Notes: generated from the letters alone by a model not told the origin. 64,000 nt of DNA from Tritrichomonas musculus (GCA_039105265.1 JAPFFF010000015.1:1860001-1924000), one strand, 5' to 3'; counted from the stretch's first letter, positions 10,801 through 21,000 are shown. Numbers and translations: made by a program.

Positions 10801-10919
10801 TCAGAAATAAGCTTGAATCTTATACATCACAAGATGCTGTTATAAGGCAAACATTAAATGTGTCATCCAATGAAGATGTTGAAGAAATGATAAGAAGTTT
10901 GGTTCCAACAAAACTTTAA
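7824..10919 (+). CDS. Long coiled-coil protein, golgin-like architecture
   Basis: A 1031-residue protein. After a Ser-rich N-terminus (residues 5-14), nearly the whole length is heptad-rich, Lys/Glu/Asn/Gln-rich coiled coil. It is interrupted by a less charged patch near residues 145-200 and by a short hydrophobic stretch near 520 (IPKVTWFCSELP). The last 80 residues form a compact non-coil tail (YHFVVETFSNFYDPREQL...). No kinesin, GRIP or membrane domain is visible. Such proteins in trichomonads are often Golgi tethers or cytoskeletal rods, but nothing here decides. Partly similar tail features occur in the coiled-coil gene at 40543-42486. Confidence 0.85.
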   Translation: MNANEYGFSSSSSFDNLPKLDAKSAEIIDDNIIQARNETINNLRSQLNDMMEKLKEMDNITAENQQLRQEKLELESKYNSLNDRFQICLKINENNKKDLQKLTKEKEDFEIKMKQYEMSRANFEQKANQEKKELEEALERSNTNSNSNDYYKKQIAQLNDNISLLLSASSQVFNQNFPTLESLRSFIVNFNEDSVIMPKDKRFSASNSVMSAPQDEDYLQVINKLKQKNHKKKILQKNLQNEISSLKSDLQKHRKQSDAIITDLQNKYNDELTDEKVKQMNLQSKIADLEKENQRLQDKLKKKSDQVAAMNSVTPAVTAIDPNDITNEVDLLKQNVDNLQEELKNSKKKNTKLKKQIASLVDELKRDEECQNQLKNQIETLASQNEEASEASSNQAKLNERLIQENELLKKQNQHLTEEKDSANQNYKKLKNEANAIQNDLSQAKITISDLEALVSQYKNENSELVAAKNSISEALNKQNKELAQKGEKVMKAEEELKVLQFKLKTLENSMKIEEQQIVQIPKVTWFCSELPRDLCSEIIGIGKKENLPLQDKLKNVLSITATYIKNIIDENQKNQLKYDKEKSKLNDILKRIVTLVNNQVGEPKIQIPMDQLIIDNIAYENGNKIFDLIESRFAELQDIQMASEEEKKKLEEYLTRLIDVIGAESYDTALDKIYNIQNFINAYDAKTKSLHVQNKEIKSDYNDLLDQYKSLKNKVSQVLASKDEKIEQLKNELAAISKDRDLSKKKIDELQNEIQRVNEEQQETLSTIEFEQQQRSAELCQTLQRDYSAKLLQKENEVESLKQNIQKLTQKIARLKKKNETLAKKAQSLEAELSSIEDGKNEIRKEEKQKYKEELKNTVAQLNAIIENDKIEIEGKNQEIEKYTNKVSKAKTAFISLKEKCLKLEKENKISKAQLEASKIENERLKNFCDAKIKASATLNENNYKIELGKINAEKESRIQELYHFVVETFSNFYDPREQLDSSSVKNILIAVRNKLESYTSQDAVIRQTLNVSSNEDVEEMIRSLVPTKL

Positions 10920-11325
10920 AATACTTTATACATATTTCAAAATGTTTATAAAAAGTAATTAGATTATTTTTTATTTTTATTTAATTTCGAATTATGCTAA
11001 TAAACTTAATATCATTCTAAATATGCTTTTATTTTTAAATTTTCAATGAGGACATTGATTAGTTTTCTGAAATGAAATTGCTAATCAATTCTCAATAACA
11101 AAGTTACTGTTTAATAATAATAATCACAAATAAAATCAAAAATTAAACTAAAATAAAAAATAAAAGTCCATGGATATTTCATGTATTTTTTTTTAATTTA
11201 AAAAAATTAAGGGAGTTGAGCTCACCAAAACTAAATATTACAAACTGTTTTTTTTTTTATTGATAAATAACGAATCTAGAATTTATCTATAATAGAATGT
11301 TTAATAAGAAAATATAAATTATATT
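10920..11325. other. Intergenic, nothing recognised
   Basis: AT-rich 3' spacer between convergent genes. A short inverted stretch around GATTAG...CTAATC (11054-11095) could fold, but no gene is supported. Confidence 0.5.
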
Positions 11326-11427
11326 TTAAGCTGTACCACGACGTAAATAATAACCAAATCCTGCTAAACCAAGAACGACGGCCATTCCAACACCAACAAC
11401 AATTGCAATCGCATCTGCAGCATCCAT
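11326..11427 (-). CDS. 33-residue single-pass membrane microprotein
   Basis: A short frame with ATG at 11425-11427 and TAA at 11326-11328. It begins MDAADAIAIVVGVGM, continues through a Gly/Ala/Val-rich hydrophobic segment (about residues 7-27) and ends YYLRRGTA. The layout (short acidic N-terminus, one helix with small-residue packing faces, two Arg after it) is that of a tail- or signal-anchored microprotein or a small subunit of a membrane complex. Ala, Gly and Val codons make it clearly richer in GC than the flanks, which supports coding. Ost4-like or small translocase-like subunits are possible by size only; I recognise no family. Confidence 0.6.
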   Translation of the reverse strand: MDAADAIAIVVGVGMAVVLGLAGFGYYLRRGTA

Positions 11428-12387
11428 TTTTCCTATTTAATTCTAATTAAGATTTTCTTATTTGCGGTTGCTCTTAATTTTTCAGTGATCGGTTAAAGCA
11501 GACGGTTTGGACGATGGGTCTGAATGAAAAATGAAATTGTATCATTAGTTACAAAAGTTCATTAGATTATAATAAAATAAAAAATAATTAATTTTATTGA
11601 CATTGGGATCTTTTATTTTTTTTGAAGTTTTAATAATCTTTCAGAATATGTTAATTTAGCAGAATATGGTGTGTCCTATTTGTACAATTGTTTTTGAATG
11701 CTGAAAATAATATCTTTTTGGTTAATCCATGAAAAAAATATCAAATAAACAAGATCAAAAAAGGATTATCTTTTTAAAAGGATTTTATCTTTATATATTA
11801 AGCATAAAAACTAAGTAATTATACCAAAAAATTGTTTTTGTTATAAGATAAATTAATTTACAATGTAAAATTTGAAAAAGTTATTTGTTTATAGAAAATT
11901 TTATATTGATATTGAAAAATGAAATAATTTTATATTTAATTATCAGCTAATCATCATATTGTTTTATGTTTCATTAGTTAAAAGTAATATACATATATAT
12001 AAATACGTAAGAGATTGAAAAATTGAAACTGTAAAGTAAAAAATACTTTCTGAATTGATTAATTTAAAAAAAAAAGCTGCTATCAGAAATGTGATCATTT
12101 TAACCATTGTTATAATGTGAGTTTGATTCGATAATGAAATAAATTAAAAATATCTTTTTATTGTAGAGAATTATTTAATTTGTATTTATTACTTGGTTTA
12201 AAGCTTAAAATAATAATATATTATCATGGTATATGGGAATAAATATTGCTTGATCTATTAAAAGATTAATTATGCTTCTAAAATGAAGAAGAATTGCTTA
12301 GTACATTTATTGCCATCGAAGTTAAACATTTCTTTTGAATAAAATAGTGACGATAATAAAATAAAAAGAAAGAGTTAAAAAAATCTC
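11428..12387. other. Intergenic, nothing firm
   Basis: 960 bases of AT-rich DNA. A patch of about 60 bases at 11460-11520, just upstream of the microprotein, is richer in GC and could be its promoter or leader. The rest shows no open frame or RNA signature. Confidence 0.5.
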
Positions 12388-12783
12388 TCATTTCGGGAAA
12401 AAATCAAGATCGCAATTTCTTAATTCATCTGCCAATCCAGTCACGGCTTCTATGCAATCTTTGAGTAAGCTATCTTCGTTGGCAAAACCAAAAACGAAAC
12501 AATTCTTACACTTTGATATACATATTAAATGATCCAAATTTTCTGCAATTACTGTATCATCGGTGCATGTTGTGAACAAATATAAATCACTTTGAAAATA
12601 AATTCCGAAAGTTCTTTCGATAGAATTTGGATTAAAGCATGATTCAAGATTAATTTGTTGAAGTTCTTTCGCATTATCTTGAAAACCTGGTGTCGAAACC
12701 CAAACATATCCATATCGATTTGTAATTGCTCCTCCTGTTGTTTTGCCAATCAAACAATCTGAGAAACGTAATAAATCAAGCAT
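12388..12783 (-). CDS. Profilin-like small protein
   Basis: 131 residues, the usual profilin length. The order of segments fits the profilin fold: a GGAITNRYGYVWVST segment (like the family's GxDGxxWA strand), a GIYFQSDLYLFTTC strand pair, a CKNCFVFGFANED strand and a C-terminal helix (LLKDCIEAVTGLADEL). The usual N-terminal Trp and Tyr of the poly-proline site are not obvious, so actin or poly-proline binding may be altered. Profilins bind actin monomers and Pro-rich proteins. Another small mixed alpha/beta protein, for example a longin or roadblock type, remains possible. Confidence 0.5.
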   Translation of the reverse strand: MLDLLRFSDCLIGKTTGGAITNRYGYVWVSTPGFQDNAKELQQINLESCFNPNSIERTFGIYFQSDLYLFTTCTDDTVIAENLDHLICISKCKNCFVFGFANEDSLLKDCIEAVTGLADELRNCDLDFFPK

Positions 12784-13051
12784 TAAAATAAAAATACTAT
12801 CAAAAAGTTTTTCTCCAAAATCAAAACACTGAAAAAGTTATTGAAATGTGATCATGATTAATTAATTGATGGCTTGAGATTCTTTCTGCCTTAGTTAAAA
12901 AAAGGCTTACTTTCATGTTACTGCATTTGTAAAACAAAAATTGGATACAAAATTTGACTTTATATTTCTTGAATATAATATTTTATTCAAAAAAAAATAA
13001 ATAAATAACAATTAAGTTTTTTGAAAATCAATAGTAATTCGATTTATAATT

Positions 13052-14593
13052 TTATTCCCATTCAATTGTTGAAGGTGGCTTTGATGTAATATCATAAACA
13101 ATTCTATTAACACCTTTAACTTCATTAACAATTCTGCTGCTGATTTTTCCAAGAAGTTCATAAGGAATATGAGCCCAGTCAGCTGTCATGAAATCTGTTG
13201 TTGTAACTCCTCTAAGGGCAATTGTATAATCATAAGTTCTAAAATCTCCCATGACACCAACAGATCTCATATTTGTAAGTACTGCGAAGTATTGATTAAT
13301 CTTTTTGTCCCAGCCAGCCTTTGCAATTTCGTCCCTGAAAATAAAGTCAGCTTCTCTAAGTGTGTCTAGTTTTTCTTTTGTAATTTCACCAATGACACGA
13401 ATTGCAAGGCCTGGTCCTGGGAATGGTTGCCTTTGGACTAGGTATTCTGGAAGACCTAATTCAGATCCAAGACGACGAATTTCATCTTTGAAAAGAAGGC
13501 GAAGAGGTTCAATAATTTCTTTGAAGTCAACATGATCTGGAAGTCCACCAACATTATGATGACTTTTGATTGTTGCGGCTTCACCCTCTCCACTTTCAAT
13601 AATATCTGGATAAATTGTTCCTTGAGCAAAATAATCAACTTGTCCAATCTTTTTAGCTTCAGCTTCAAAAACTCGAATGAATTCTTCACCAATAATTTTC
13701 CTTTTCTGTTCTGGTTCTGAAGCGCCAGCTAATCTGGATAAAAATCTTTCTTCAGCATTTACACGAACAAAGTTGATATTACGATCTTTAAATGCTTCTT
13801 CAACTTCATCGCCTTCATGAAGACGCATCATTCCAGTGTCAACAAAGATGCAAGTTAATTGCTTGCCGACAGCACGAGAAAGAAGAGCTGCTACTACAGA
13901 ACTGTCAACACCACCAGAAAGAGCAAGAAGAACTTTTCCATTTCCAATCTTTTTCTTCAAAAATTCGATTTGGATTTTAGCGAAATTTGTCATGTTCCAA
14001 TCTTGGGTGGCGCCACAAACTTTTGTGAGGAAGTTATTAATAAATGCAATTCCGTTTACTGTATGTTGAACTTCTGGATGGAATTGAACAGCATAGAGTT
14101 TTCTTTCTTTGTTTTGATAAGCAGCTGTTGGGCAATGGTCGGTTGTAGCAGTTACTTCAAATCCTTCTGGTACTTTATCAACATAATCAGTATGGCTCAT
14201 CCATGAATCTGAATCTTTTTCAAAACCTTCAAATAAAGGTGATTTGGCAGTATCATAATGAGTAAGTGTTTTTCCATACTCGCATGTGTTACTGCTCTTG
14301 ACAACACCACCAAGTTTATGTGCCATTAATTGACATCCATAACATATACCAAGGATTGGAATGCCAAGAGAAAAGATAGATTCATCAATTGATGGAGAAC
14401 TTTCATCATAAACACTGTTTGGTCCACCTGTGAAAATAATTCCAATTGGGTTTTGAGATTTGATTTTCTCGATTGGTGTTTTGTATGATTGAACTTCACA
14501 ATAAACATGGCAATCACGAACACGGCGAGCAATTAATTGATTATATTGACCACCAAAATCAAGAACTATAACAAGTTGGTGAGAATTCGACAT
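13052..14593 (-). CDS. guaA: GMP synthase (glutamine-hydrolysing)
   Basis: 513 residues from the ATG at 14591-14593 (MSNSHQL); the short open stretch before it lacks an ATG. The N-terminal class I glutamine amidotransferase has the nucleophile Cys84 in GICYGCQ and His172 and Glu174 in HPE. The ATP-pyrophosphatase domain has SGGVDSS at 226-232. The C-terminal dimerisation domain ends [20 protein letters not shown]. It makes GMP from XMP, glutamine and ATP. The size is that of the bacterial/yeast type, without the long insert of animal GMPS. Trichomonads lack de novo purine synthesis; in T. foetus, IMP dehydrogenase followed by this enzyme is the known route to GMP. Confidence 0.97.
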   Translation of the reverse strand: MSNSHQLVIVLDFGGQYNQLIARRVRDCHVYCEVQSYKTPIEKIKSQNPIGIIFTGGPNSVYDESSPSIDESIFSLGIPILGICYGCQLMAHKLGGVVKSSNTCEYGKTLTHYDTAKSPLFEGFEKDSDSWMSHTDYVDKVPEGFEVTATTDHCPTAAYQNKERKLYAVQFHPEVQHTVNGIAFINNFLTKVCGATQDWNMTNFAKIQIEFLKKKIGNGKVLLALSGGVDSSVVAALLSRAVGKQLTCIFVDTGMMRLHEGDEVEEAFKDRNINFVRVNAEERFLSRLAGASEPEQKRKIIGEEFIRVFEAEAKKIGQVDYFAQGTIYPDIIESGEGEAATIKSHHNVGGLPDHVDFKEIIEPLRLLFKDEIRRLGSELGLPEYLVQRQPFPGPGLAIRVIGEITKEKLDTLREADFIFRDEIAKAGWDKKINQYFAVLTNMRSVGVMGDFRTYDYTIALRGVTTTDFMTADWAHIPYELLGKISSRIVNEVKGVNRIVYDITSKPPSTIEWE

Positions 14594-15289
14594 TTCTCGA
14601 ATAAGTGAAATAAAAAAAATTTTCTTAACAACGCTTTGATTCAATATTTTATTCTGACCACACCAAATTGAATGAAATTATTTTTAATAATCCAATATAA
14701 TTCATTGAAATAATGTTCATTTTGAATATACTAACGGAATTAAGAAGATGGCGGTTGGAGTTAGTCATTTATTTTCTCAATTTTTGTGAATTCGTTATCA
14801 AAAATAGAATATTTCTCACAAAAATTTTGAAATACTTAAATTTGATTTGAAAGAATTTTAAAAAGAGTTCACAAACAGAGACTTTTTGATTTTTGATGTT
14901 TATCTTATAATATATTTCATTTTAAAACTAGATTTTTACACATTTCTAATTAAGAAGAATAAAAATAAAAGTTAATAAATTTAAAGTTTTATTAAATTTT
15001 ATAAATGTTCAAATTCACCTGAATAGTTATAAAAAAAATTGATTTTTTGTGTTAAGAAATTAGATGAAAAATTTGATAATAAAAAAGATGGCATCGATAT
15101 CAATCATTGAGTTATCCCATCCTGATCCTTCACTCACCTTTTATTAGATTTTTTTTTATAAACTTGTCAAATTTTGAATAAGCTCATAGAATAATAAATT
15201 CTATATTGGAATTTATTTAAATTTTCAAAACTACTACAATAATCTATATTTTTATTTCAATTATCAATTTTTTTCTAGCATAATACAAA
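14594..15289. other. Spacer before the Maverick
   Basis: AT-rich, no full gene. Two tiny ATG frames (MAVGVSHLF at 14748 and MASISIIELSHPDP at 15088, 13 and 19 codons) look coding-like by composition but are too short to call; they could be remnants of genes broken by insertion. Confidence 0.4.
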
Positions 15290-15970
15290 TTGAAACCCTT
15301 AATGGATGCAAAAAATGGGACTATGAATATCTGATGGAACAATTCCAAGTATTGAAAACAAATGATTATTTGCAAGATGTTCAAAATGCGATCTATTTGA
15401 TTCAAAATGTTAATGATGAAGAAATTTATCTAACATATTTAGCTAAAGTTGGAGATGAAGACCCAACCGTTGCAACATTTGATAACTCCAAAACAAGAGA
15501 GAAAAAGAAATATTTTTTTTGATAAAAAGAAAGAATTCGAAACATATGAAAAGAAATTGGAATCAGACGAGATGAACGAATTATTTAAAAAATATAAGGA
15601 TAATCATAAGAATGAAGATGTTGATGATCGGCAGGTAGGTATCGGTTTGCTAAAGCCTTGTTTAGTAAAATAGACTACAAAGAAAAAAAAAATTATCTCA
15701 CATTAAAAAATTTAATAAGTGACTTAGAAGATAGATACAAAGAAAATTGGACTGATAAAGAGCAAAGTTAAAGACATTCTCACAAAATATAATAGTGTAA
15801 ATGTTATCGTTGGGAAACAAAGTTTAGGAAAAACAGTAACAGCATTAGAAGAAATAATAAAAATGGGATATATATGGGGACTCATCATTTATTGGTCTAC
15901 ATAACAAAAGATGGTGAAGAGAACGACAAAAGTTGGCAAACTTTAAAAAACATGATTGAAATTATGCTCA
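15290..15970 (+). pseudogene. Maverick packaging ATPase relic
   Basis: A broken N-terminal and Walker A part of the FtsK/HerA-type DNA-packaging ATPase of Mavericks; VGKQSLGKT (about 15810-15836) is the P-loop. Several breaks are present. A piece of the C-terminal part of the same gene type lies separately at 24963-25305. The extent at the left edge is uncertain. Confidence 0.65.
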
Positions 15971-16314
15971 AGGGGGCTTGAAGAGAGACAGTTTATTAAA
16001 ACTTTTTCAGAATGAGTAAAGAAAAAATGAAGAAGACTAATTAACGTTCCTCTTGTATCGGTTAAAAGTTGCGAATGAAACATATTTCTACTATAAAAAT
16101 TTTTATTGGGAAAATATGATAAACATTTTAGAGAAATTTCTAACAAGTCTATCCTATCTTGTATAGAAATACTATCGAAATTTAATGGGTTGAGCATTGT
16201 TGCCCAAGGAAATAAAAAAGAATTAAAAACTTGTGGCATTGTAAGATTCGGTTGATAATAAAACACTTGGATTGAATAACTCCAAAGCTAAAGAGTCATG
16301 CATTAGTAGTATAT

Positions 16315-16377
16315 GATTTGGCGGATTTTAGCCGCTCGCGGCTAACCCCTCGCTGCGCTCGGTAATCCGACCAAATC
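16315..16377. repeat. GC-rich nested palindrome
   Basis: Outer arms GATTTGGCGGATT (16315-16327) and AATCCGACCAAATC (16364-16377) pair with one bulged base. Inside, AGCCGC-TC-GCGGCT (16330-16343) forms a perfect hairpin, followed by a CTCGCTGCGCTCG stretch. This GC island lies in strongly AT-rich DNA just before the shared leader at 16449, so it may be a terminator, origin or recombination structure of the Maverick. Confidence 0.75.
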
Positions 16378-16448
16378 TTTCTGGTCTGAGTTTTTTGCAC
16401 TGAATTCTCTGCATTCTAAAAGTTATCAGTTATAATTTTATTTAATTT

Positions 16449-16463
16449 TTTATCTCATCTAAA
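16449..16463 (+). promoter_or_regulatory. Shared Maverick leader, copy 1
   Basis: TTTATCTCATCTAAA immediately before the ATG at 16464. The same string precedes the polymerase ATG at 18052. The TCA core resembles the trichomonad initiator (TCA+1YW) but does not match its last base; it is probably an element-specific start signal. Confidence 0.55.
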
Positions 16464-16565
16464 ATGTTTAAACGATTAACTTTATGTCAATTTCCTGGTG
16501 CGCACGAATGGGATGAATGGGACATAAAATTAAGTAAATTTTTTAAAAATTATTTTTCTGTGTAA
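16464..16565 (+). CDS. 33-codon frame inside the Maverick, unknown
   Basis: Starts MFKRLTLCQFPGAHEWDEWD right after the shared leader and ends with TAA at 16563. It is Trp/Lys-rich and has no family I recognise. The leader is the main reason to take it seriously; it may also be the remnant of a longer gene. Confidence 0.35.
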   Translation: MFKRLTLCQFPGAHEWDEWDIKLSKFFKNYFSV

Positions 16566-16647
16566 TTGAATTAAAACGTTATTTCAAAATTTTAGAAAGT
16601 GTTTTCTAATATTTTCCAGATTAAACTCTCAATTACTTCAGCTCTGA

Positions 16648-16880
16648 ATTAGTTCTAGTCTCAATTCCCAACACCCTCTGAATTAGTTCTAGTCTCAATT
16701 CCCAACACCCTCTCAAAAATTCTAGTCTCAATTTTATCAATTAACTCTAGTCTCAATTAACTCTAGTCTCAATTAACTCTAGTCTCAATTTATTCTAGTC
16801 TCAATTTATTCTAGTCTCAATTAATTCTAGTCTCAATTTTATCAATTAACTCTAGTCTCAATTAATTCTAGTCTCAATTC
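16648..16880. repeat. Tandem repeat around CTAGTCTCAATTAA
   Basis: About a dozen copies of a CTAGTCTCAATT core with spacing from 16 to about 40 bases; the tightest run (16741-16800) has a 16-base period. Two longer copies carry an inserted CCCAACACCCTCT. It lies between the short frame and the Gln-rich frame. Confidence 0.85.
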
Positions 16881-16950
16881 CAAACGTCCATTCAATTTAT
16901 AAATTCGTAAATTATGACCGTAAATTTTAAGACACATCATTTATTAATTA

Positions 16951-17670
16951 ATGCAAAGCCTTAACATCTTCATAAGAGATACACTCAAAGTCAATTTAGA
17001 CGATTTCGAAGATTTAAATAAACATGAATCATTCTGCCGGCAAGTAGTAAGAGACATGAAAGAGGTTCAGTTTCAATTATTCGCAAAAGTTGTTGATTTT
17101 TCAAAAGAAGATATATATGTTTATCAAATGAAAGATTCTTTAATGGATTTTCTTGAGAAACATAAGGAATTCCAATCAAATAATTATAAAACAATTTTTG
17201 TAAATTTCGCTAAATTTTATTGTCGAAATAGGCATAAAGTTCGCATTCAACATGCTGAAGTGAAAAAGAAAAAACTAGGTCGCTCTATAGGTACGCATAA
17301 TGATTATGAACAACGAGAACCAAATCAAGAATTTCAATCTCTTGAAATTAATGAGACAAGAGGAAGACCAAACTTCCAGCATCAATCAAACTTCCATCAG
17401 CAGCAACCAAACTTCCAGCATCAATCAAGCTTGTATCAACAGCAGCCAAACTTCCAGCAGCTAAACTTCCAACAGCAGCAACCAAACTTCCAGCTGCCAA
17501 CAAACTTCTGTCAGCAGCAACCAAACTTATATCAGCTTCAAACAAACTTCCATAAGTCATTTCCTATAATAGAAGAAATTGACGATGATGAAAGTTTTCA
17601 AGAAGAGTCCCAATTTTCTGATGAAAATATTAAATCGTTATGTTGGGACTTCGAAAAGCTTGATATTTAA
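16951..17670 (+). CDS. Gln/Asn/Phe-rich protein within the Maverick region
   Basis: 239 residues. The N-terminal 105 residues are a charged helical domain (FIRDTLKVNLDDFEDLNKHE at the start, later AKFYCRNRHKVRIQH) with Arg/Lys-rich ends. Residues about 125-195 are repeats around QQQPNFQ, each about 10 residues long, and the C-terminus is acidic (IDDDESFQEESQF). I do not recognise the family. It sits between a tandem repeat and the duplicated hairpin, in the polymerase orientation, so it may be a Maverick gene or host DNA inserted there. Confidence 0.6.
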   Translation: MQSLNIFIRDTLKVNLDDFEDLNKHESFCRQVVRDMKEVQFQLFAKVVDFSKEDIYVYQMKDSLMDFLEKHKEFQSNNYKTIFVNFAKFYCRNRHKVRIQHAEVKKKKLGRSIGTHNDYEQREPNQEFQSLEINETRGRPNFQHQSNFHQQQPNFQHQSSLYQQQPNFQQLNFQQQQPNFQLPTNFCQQQPNLYQLQTNFHKSFPIIEEIDDDESFQEESQFSDENIKSLCWDFEKLDI

Positions 17671-17680
17671 ATTTTTAATT

Positions 17681-17852
17681 TAACTGTTTTGTTATTAACG
17701 TTGAATTTTTTAGTGCTTCGTGCGCTAACATCAATATTTCACAGTGATAATTTTAAGAAAATTCTTCAAAGAAGAATATTTTTAAGAATATTTATTTTTA
17801 ATTAACTGTTTTGTTATTAACGTTGAATTTTTTAGTGCTTCGTGCGCTAACA
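17681..17852. repeat. Duplicated 50-bp unit with hairpin
   Basis: Two copies (17681-17730 and 17803-17852) that agree over the 50 bases as read by eye. Each holds TTAGTGC-TTCGT-GCGCTAA, a 7-bp stem with a 5-base loop (one G-T pair). They lie just after the Gln-rich frame and before the polymerase, so a transcript-end signal duplicated in tandem is plausible. Confidence 0.8.
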
Positions 17853-18035
17853 TTAAAAATAAATTATTAATTTATGATTAATATTTATAAATTCATAAAT
17901 TAATAAATTAATTTTTTTAGATTTGTCCAATTATAATATTGGTTCTTTAATAAAAATAACTTAAAACTTTTTAAATTAACTTTTTGAATTTTTTCTCAAT
18001 TATTTTTAGATTTAATATTTGTTTTAAATTAATAA
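17853..18035. other. Spacer upstream of the polymerase
   Basis: AT-rich, with short palindromic AT stretches (AATTTATAAATT type); no gene seen. Confidence 0.5.
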
Positions 18036-18051
18036 TTTATCTCATCTAAAA
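18036..18051 (+). promoter_or_regulatory. Shared Maverick leader, copy 2
   Basis: TTTATCTCATCTAAAA directly before the polymerase ATG; identical to the string before 16464 apart from one extra A. A leader this short before the ATG fits the very short 5' untranslated regions of trichomonad mRNAs. Confidence 0.55.
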
Positions 18052-21000
18052 ATGAAAGCAGTAAGTACTGAGAAATTATTCGAATTATTCAAAATAGTTA
18101 ATCCTTCTGCTACTACTTTAGAAAAATATCAAAAGATAATTATAGGAGATGTAAGAAAAGCATTAATTGATGAAATTAAAGATTATTTAGCAGAAACTAA
18201 TTATAAAGGCCCTTTTGAATATGACCCAATTTTCTACTATTTTATGGGAATTGATGCTGCTATGAGTAAGAATAAAGATTTGCTGAAAGAATTACCAGCT
18301 CATGCTAAGAAACTAAAAGAGTATCATCATTTTAACCCAAAAACTGATGCTGATGAATTTCTCCAGTTAACGCCAGCTGAAGAAAATAAGCAAGTTATGC
18401 AATCATTTAAAGCATGGAAGGAACAAGAATCTTCACAGAAAGAAGTGGTTGATGAAATAATTGACCACCTACTTAGACACAAAACTAATTGGCGCATTGA
18501 TTTTACTAAATTGACTAATGTAGGTAGAGAACTAATATTTGAGCCATTAAAGAATTTCTTTCAAGAACACATTTTAACTCTTCCTATTATTGGGAAATAC
18601 AAGATACAATTTAAAGTTAATGGACAGTGGCATACAAAACCATTAGATGAAGAATCTTTAAATCAACTAATGAAGAATTTAGAAGAAAGGCATTTGTTAT
18701 TCGACTTAGATACAACTCCAGCTGAATACTTTTACGAAGATGGAAGTAGTAAATTACCTGATTGGTCAATGTTTGATGAAATTAGGTTTAATGAATATGC
18801 AAAGTATGATGGTAACAATGACAGAGGTGGCTCATTTTTTAGATATTTAATCAAACCAGATGCACCTAAAATGATTATTGAATACTTAAAAAGATTACAA
18901 ATATTTGATACTTTAATTGAAGGTAAGGAACAAAGAAAAGAATTAGATGATAACTGTTTTGTTGATGCACTTAAGCAAACTGGACAGTATGATGAAGAGA
19001 CTTTAAATAAGATTCGTTTAAGAATTAATAGAAGATATTTATCACAAGGATGTATTGAACATATATGTAATGAATTCAAGATACAAATTAAACTAACTTA
19101 TATCAATGAAAACGCTAGAGACAAGAAGAAAACTGTAACATCATCTAAAAATCGTAAATCAAAGAACTATATGGGAATTGCTAACCCAAAAAAGAACCGG
19201 AAGCACCAAATGAATATATTTGAATCTCACTATTTCATTGAAGAAACAACACCATTTTCAACAGATTATATCAATCACTTATCTGAAAGAACTGATGACC
19301 AATTCGATAAAAAATTTGATGGTTCATGGCGTAAAGCAAGACATTTCATTTCATCATCTAACTTAGTCAGAACTTTAATGCAAAATGGATATTTTGTACC
19401 AATTACTTTTGGTGAAGCAATGATTCTAAAAACAACGTTTTATGATGATGTTAAGAAAGATTTGGACAGTATCAATTTAGATTATGACCCTGAACACAGT
19501 ACTCAATTGATTGCACCATCTAATTGGAAAACCAAAGATAAGATAACGAATTACTGGTATGCAGACTTTGAAGCTGACGTAAGTGGTACGATTCATAAAC
19601 CTTATATGGTAGTATTACAGAATGAATCTGGTGAAATTAATAAATGTTGGAAAGGTGAAGATTGTGCACTTAAATTATTGAAGTATTTAGAGGATGAAGA
19701 TGTGGTTTATTTTCATAATTTAGCTTATGATATCAGAATGTTGGCACAATATGGAATAAATAAATCAATTATCAAAGGAAGTAAAGTTATGAAGGCAGAT
19801 ATTAAGTTCGAACGTAAGACTATTCATTTTAGAGACTCATATCCAATGATTTCATCTAAGTTAAGTGATTTTCCAGCTATGTTCAACTTGCCTAAGGTTC
19901 GAAAAGAAATCTTCCCATACAAGTATTACACATTGGAAAGATTAAAGACAAATATTGGCATAATCAGTGAAGCAGGTAAAGATGAGGACAAAGAGTGGAC
20001 AGAAGAAGATTACATATTATTCAATTCTAATATTGATTCTATCCAGTTCGTGGACGAGACTACAGGTCGAGTTAAATATTGCAGATTATCTGAAACAGAA
20101 TTTGATATGTACAAATACTGTGAATTTTACTGTAAGCAAGATGTGAACATTCTTCGTTTAGGATTTAATGCATTCCGTGAAGGATTCTTGAAAGATTTCA
20201 AAATTGACCCATATAAATTCATTTCAATCTCAGCTTTACATAATGAAGTATTCAATCAGAATGTTTACTATAATCATAATCTTTATAAAGTTGGTGGTGT
20301 TGTTAGACATTTTATGTCTCATGCTATTTATGGTGGAAGATGCATGACTGCTTATAATAAGAAATGGCATACCACTAAACCTTTAAGTGATTTTGATGCA
20401 GTATCATTATATCCTTCAGCTATGGCTAGACTGAAGACAGTGAAAGGTATTCCTAAAGTGATTCAACCAGAAGAGCTTAACATGAATTTTCTCTCAAAAG
20501 TTGATGCTTATGTTGTTGAGATTAGAATTACAAAAGTAAATAAGCATTATGCTTTTCCATTAATTGTTCAGAAAACACCTGAAGGTCTGAACTTAAATAA
20601 TGACATTATAACAGAAAATATTACAATGGTAGTAGACAATATTGCTTTGGAGGATTTGATTAATTTTCAGAAAATAGAATTTGAACTAATTAAAGGCTAT
20701 TATTGGAATAGCGGAACTGATGATACAATTCAGAAAGTCATTAGACATATTTTCAATAAAAGATTAGAATACAAGAAACAAAAGAATCCTCTTCAGCAAT
20801 TATATAAACTAATCATGAATTCATGTTATGGCAAAACTATCGAGAAACCAGTTGATAAAGATTGGAAATATTTTGATAATGAAGAGGATTTAAACAAATA
20901 TATGTTTAAGAATTATTACAAAATTATTGAAGAAGTTCAATTAGGAGATAGCGAAATCCATGCAGTACGTGTAAAGAAGCCAATTGATAAGCATTTCAAT

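Noticed and set aside
15270-15280. A T-run followed by CTAG that resembles a 3' splice site
   Set aside because: Trichomonad introns carry a fixed GTAYGT...ACTAACACACAG pattern, which is absent here.
15943-16266. A 107-codon minus-strand frame (FLFPWATMLNPLNF) within the Maverick ATPase region
   Set aside because: It lies in the fossil region where the plus strand also shows coding remains; no family recognised and no reason to prefer it.
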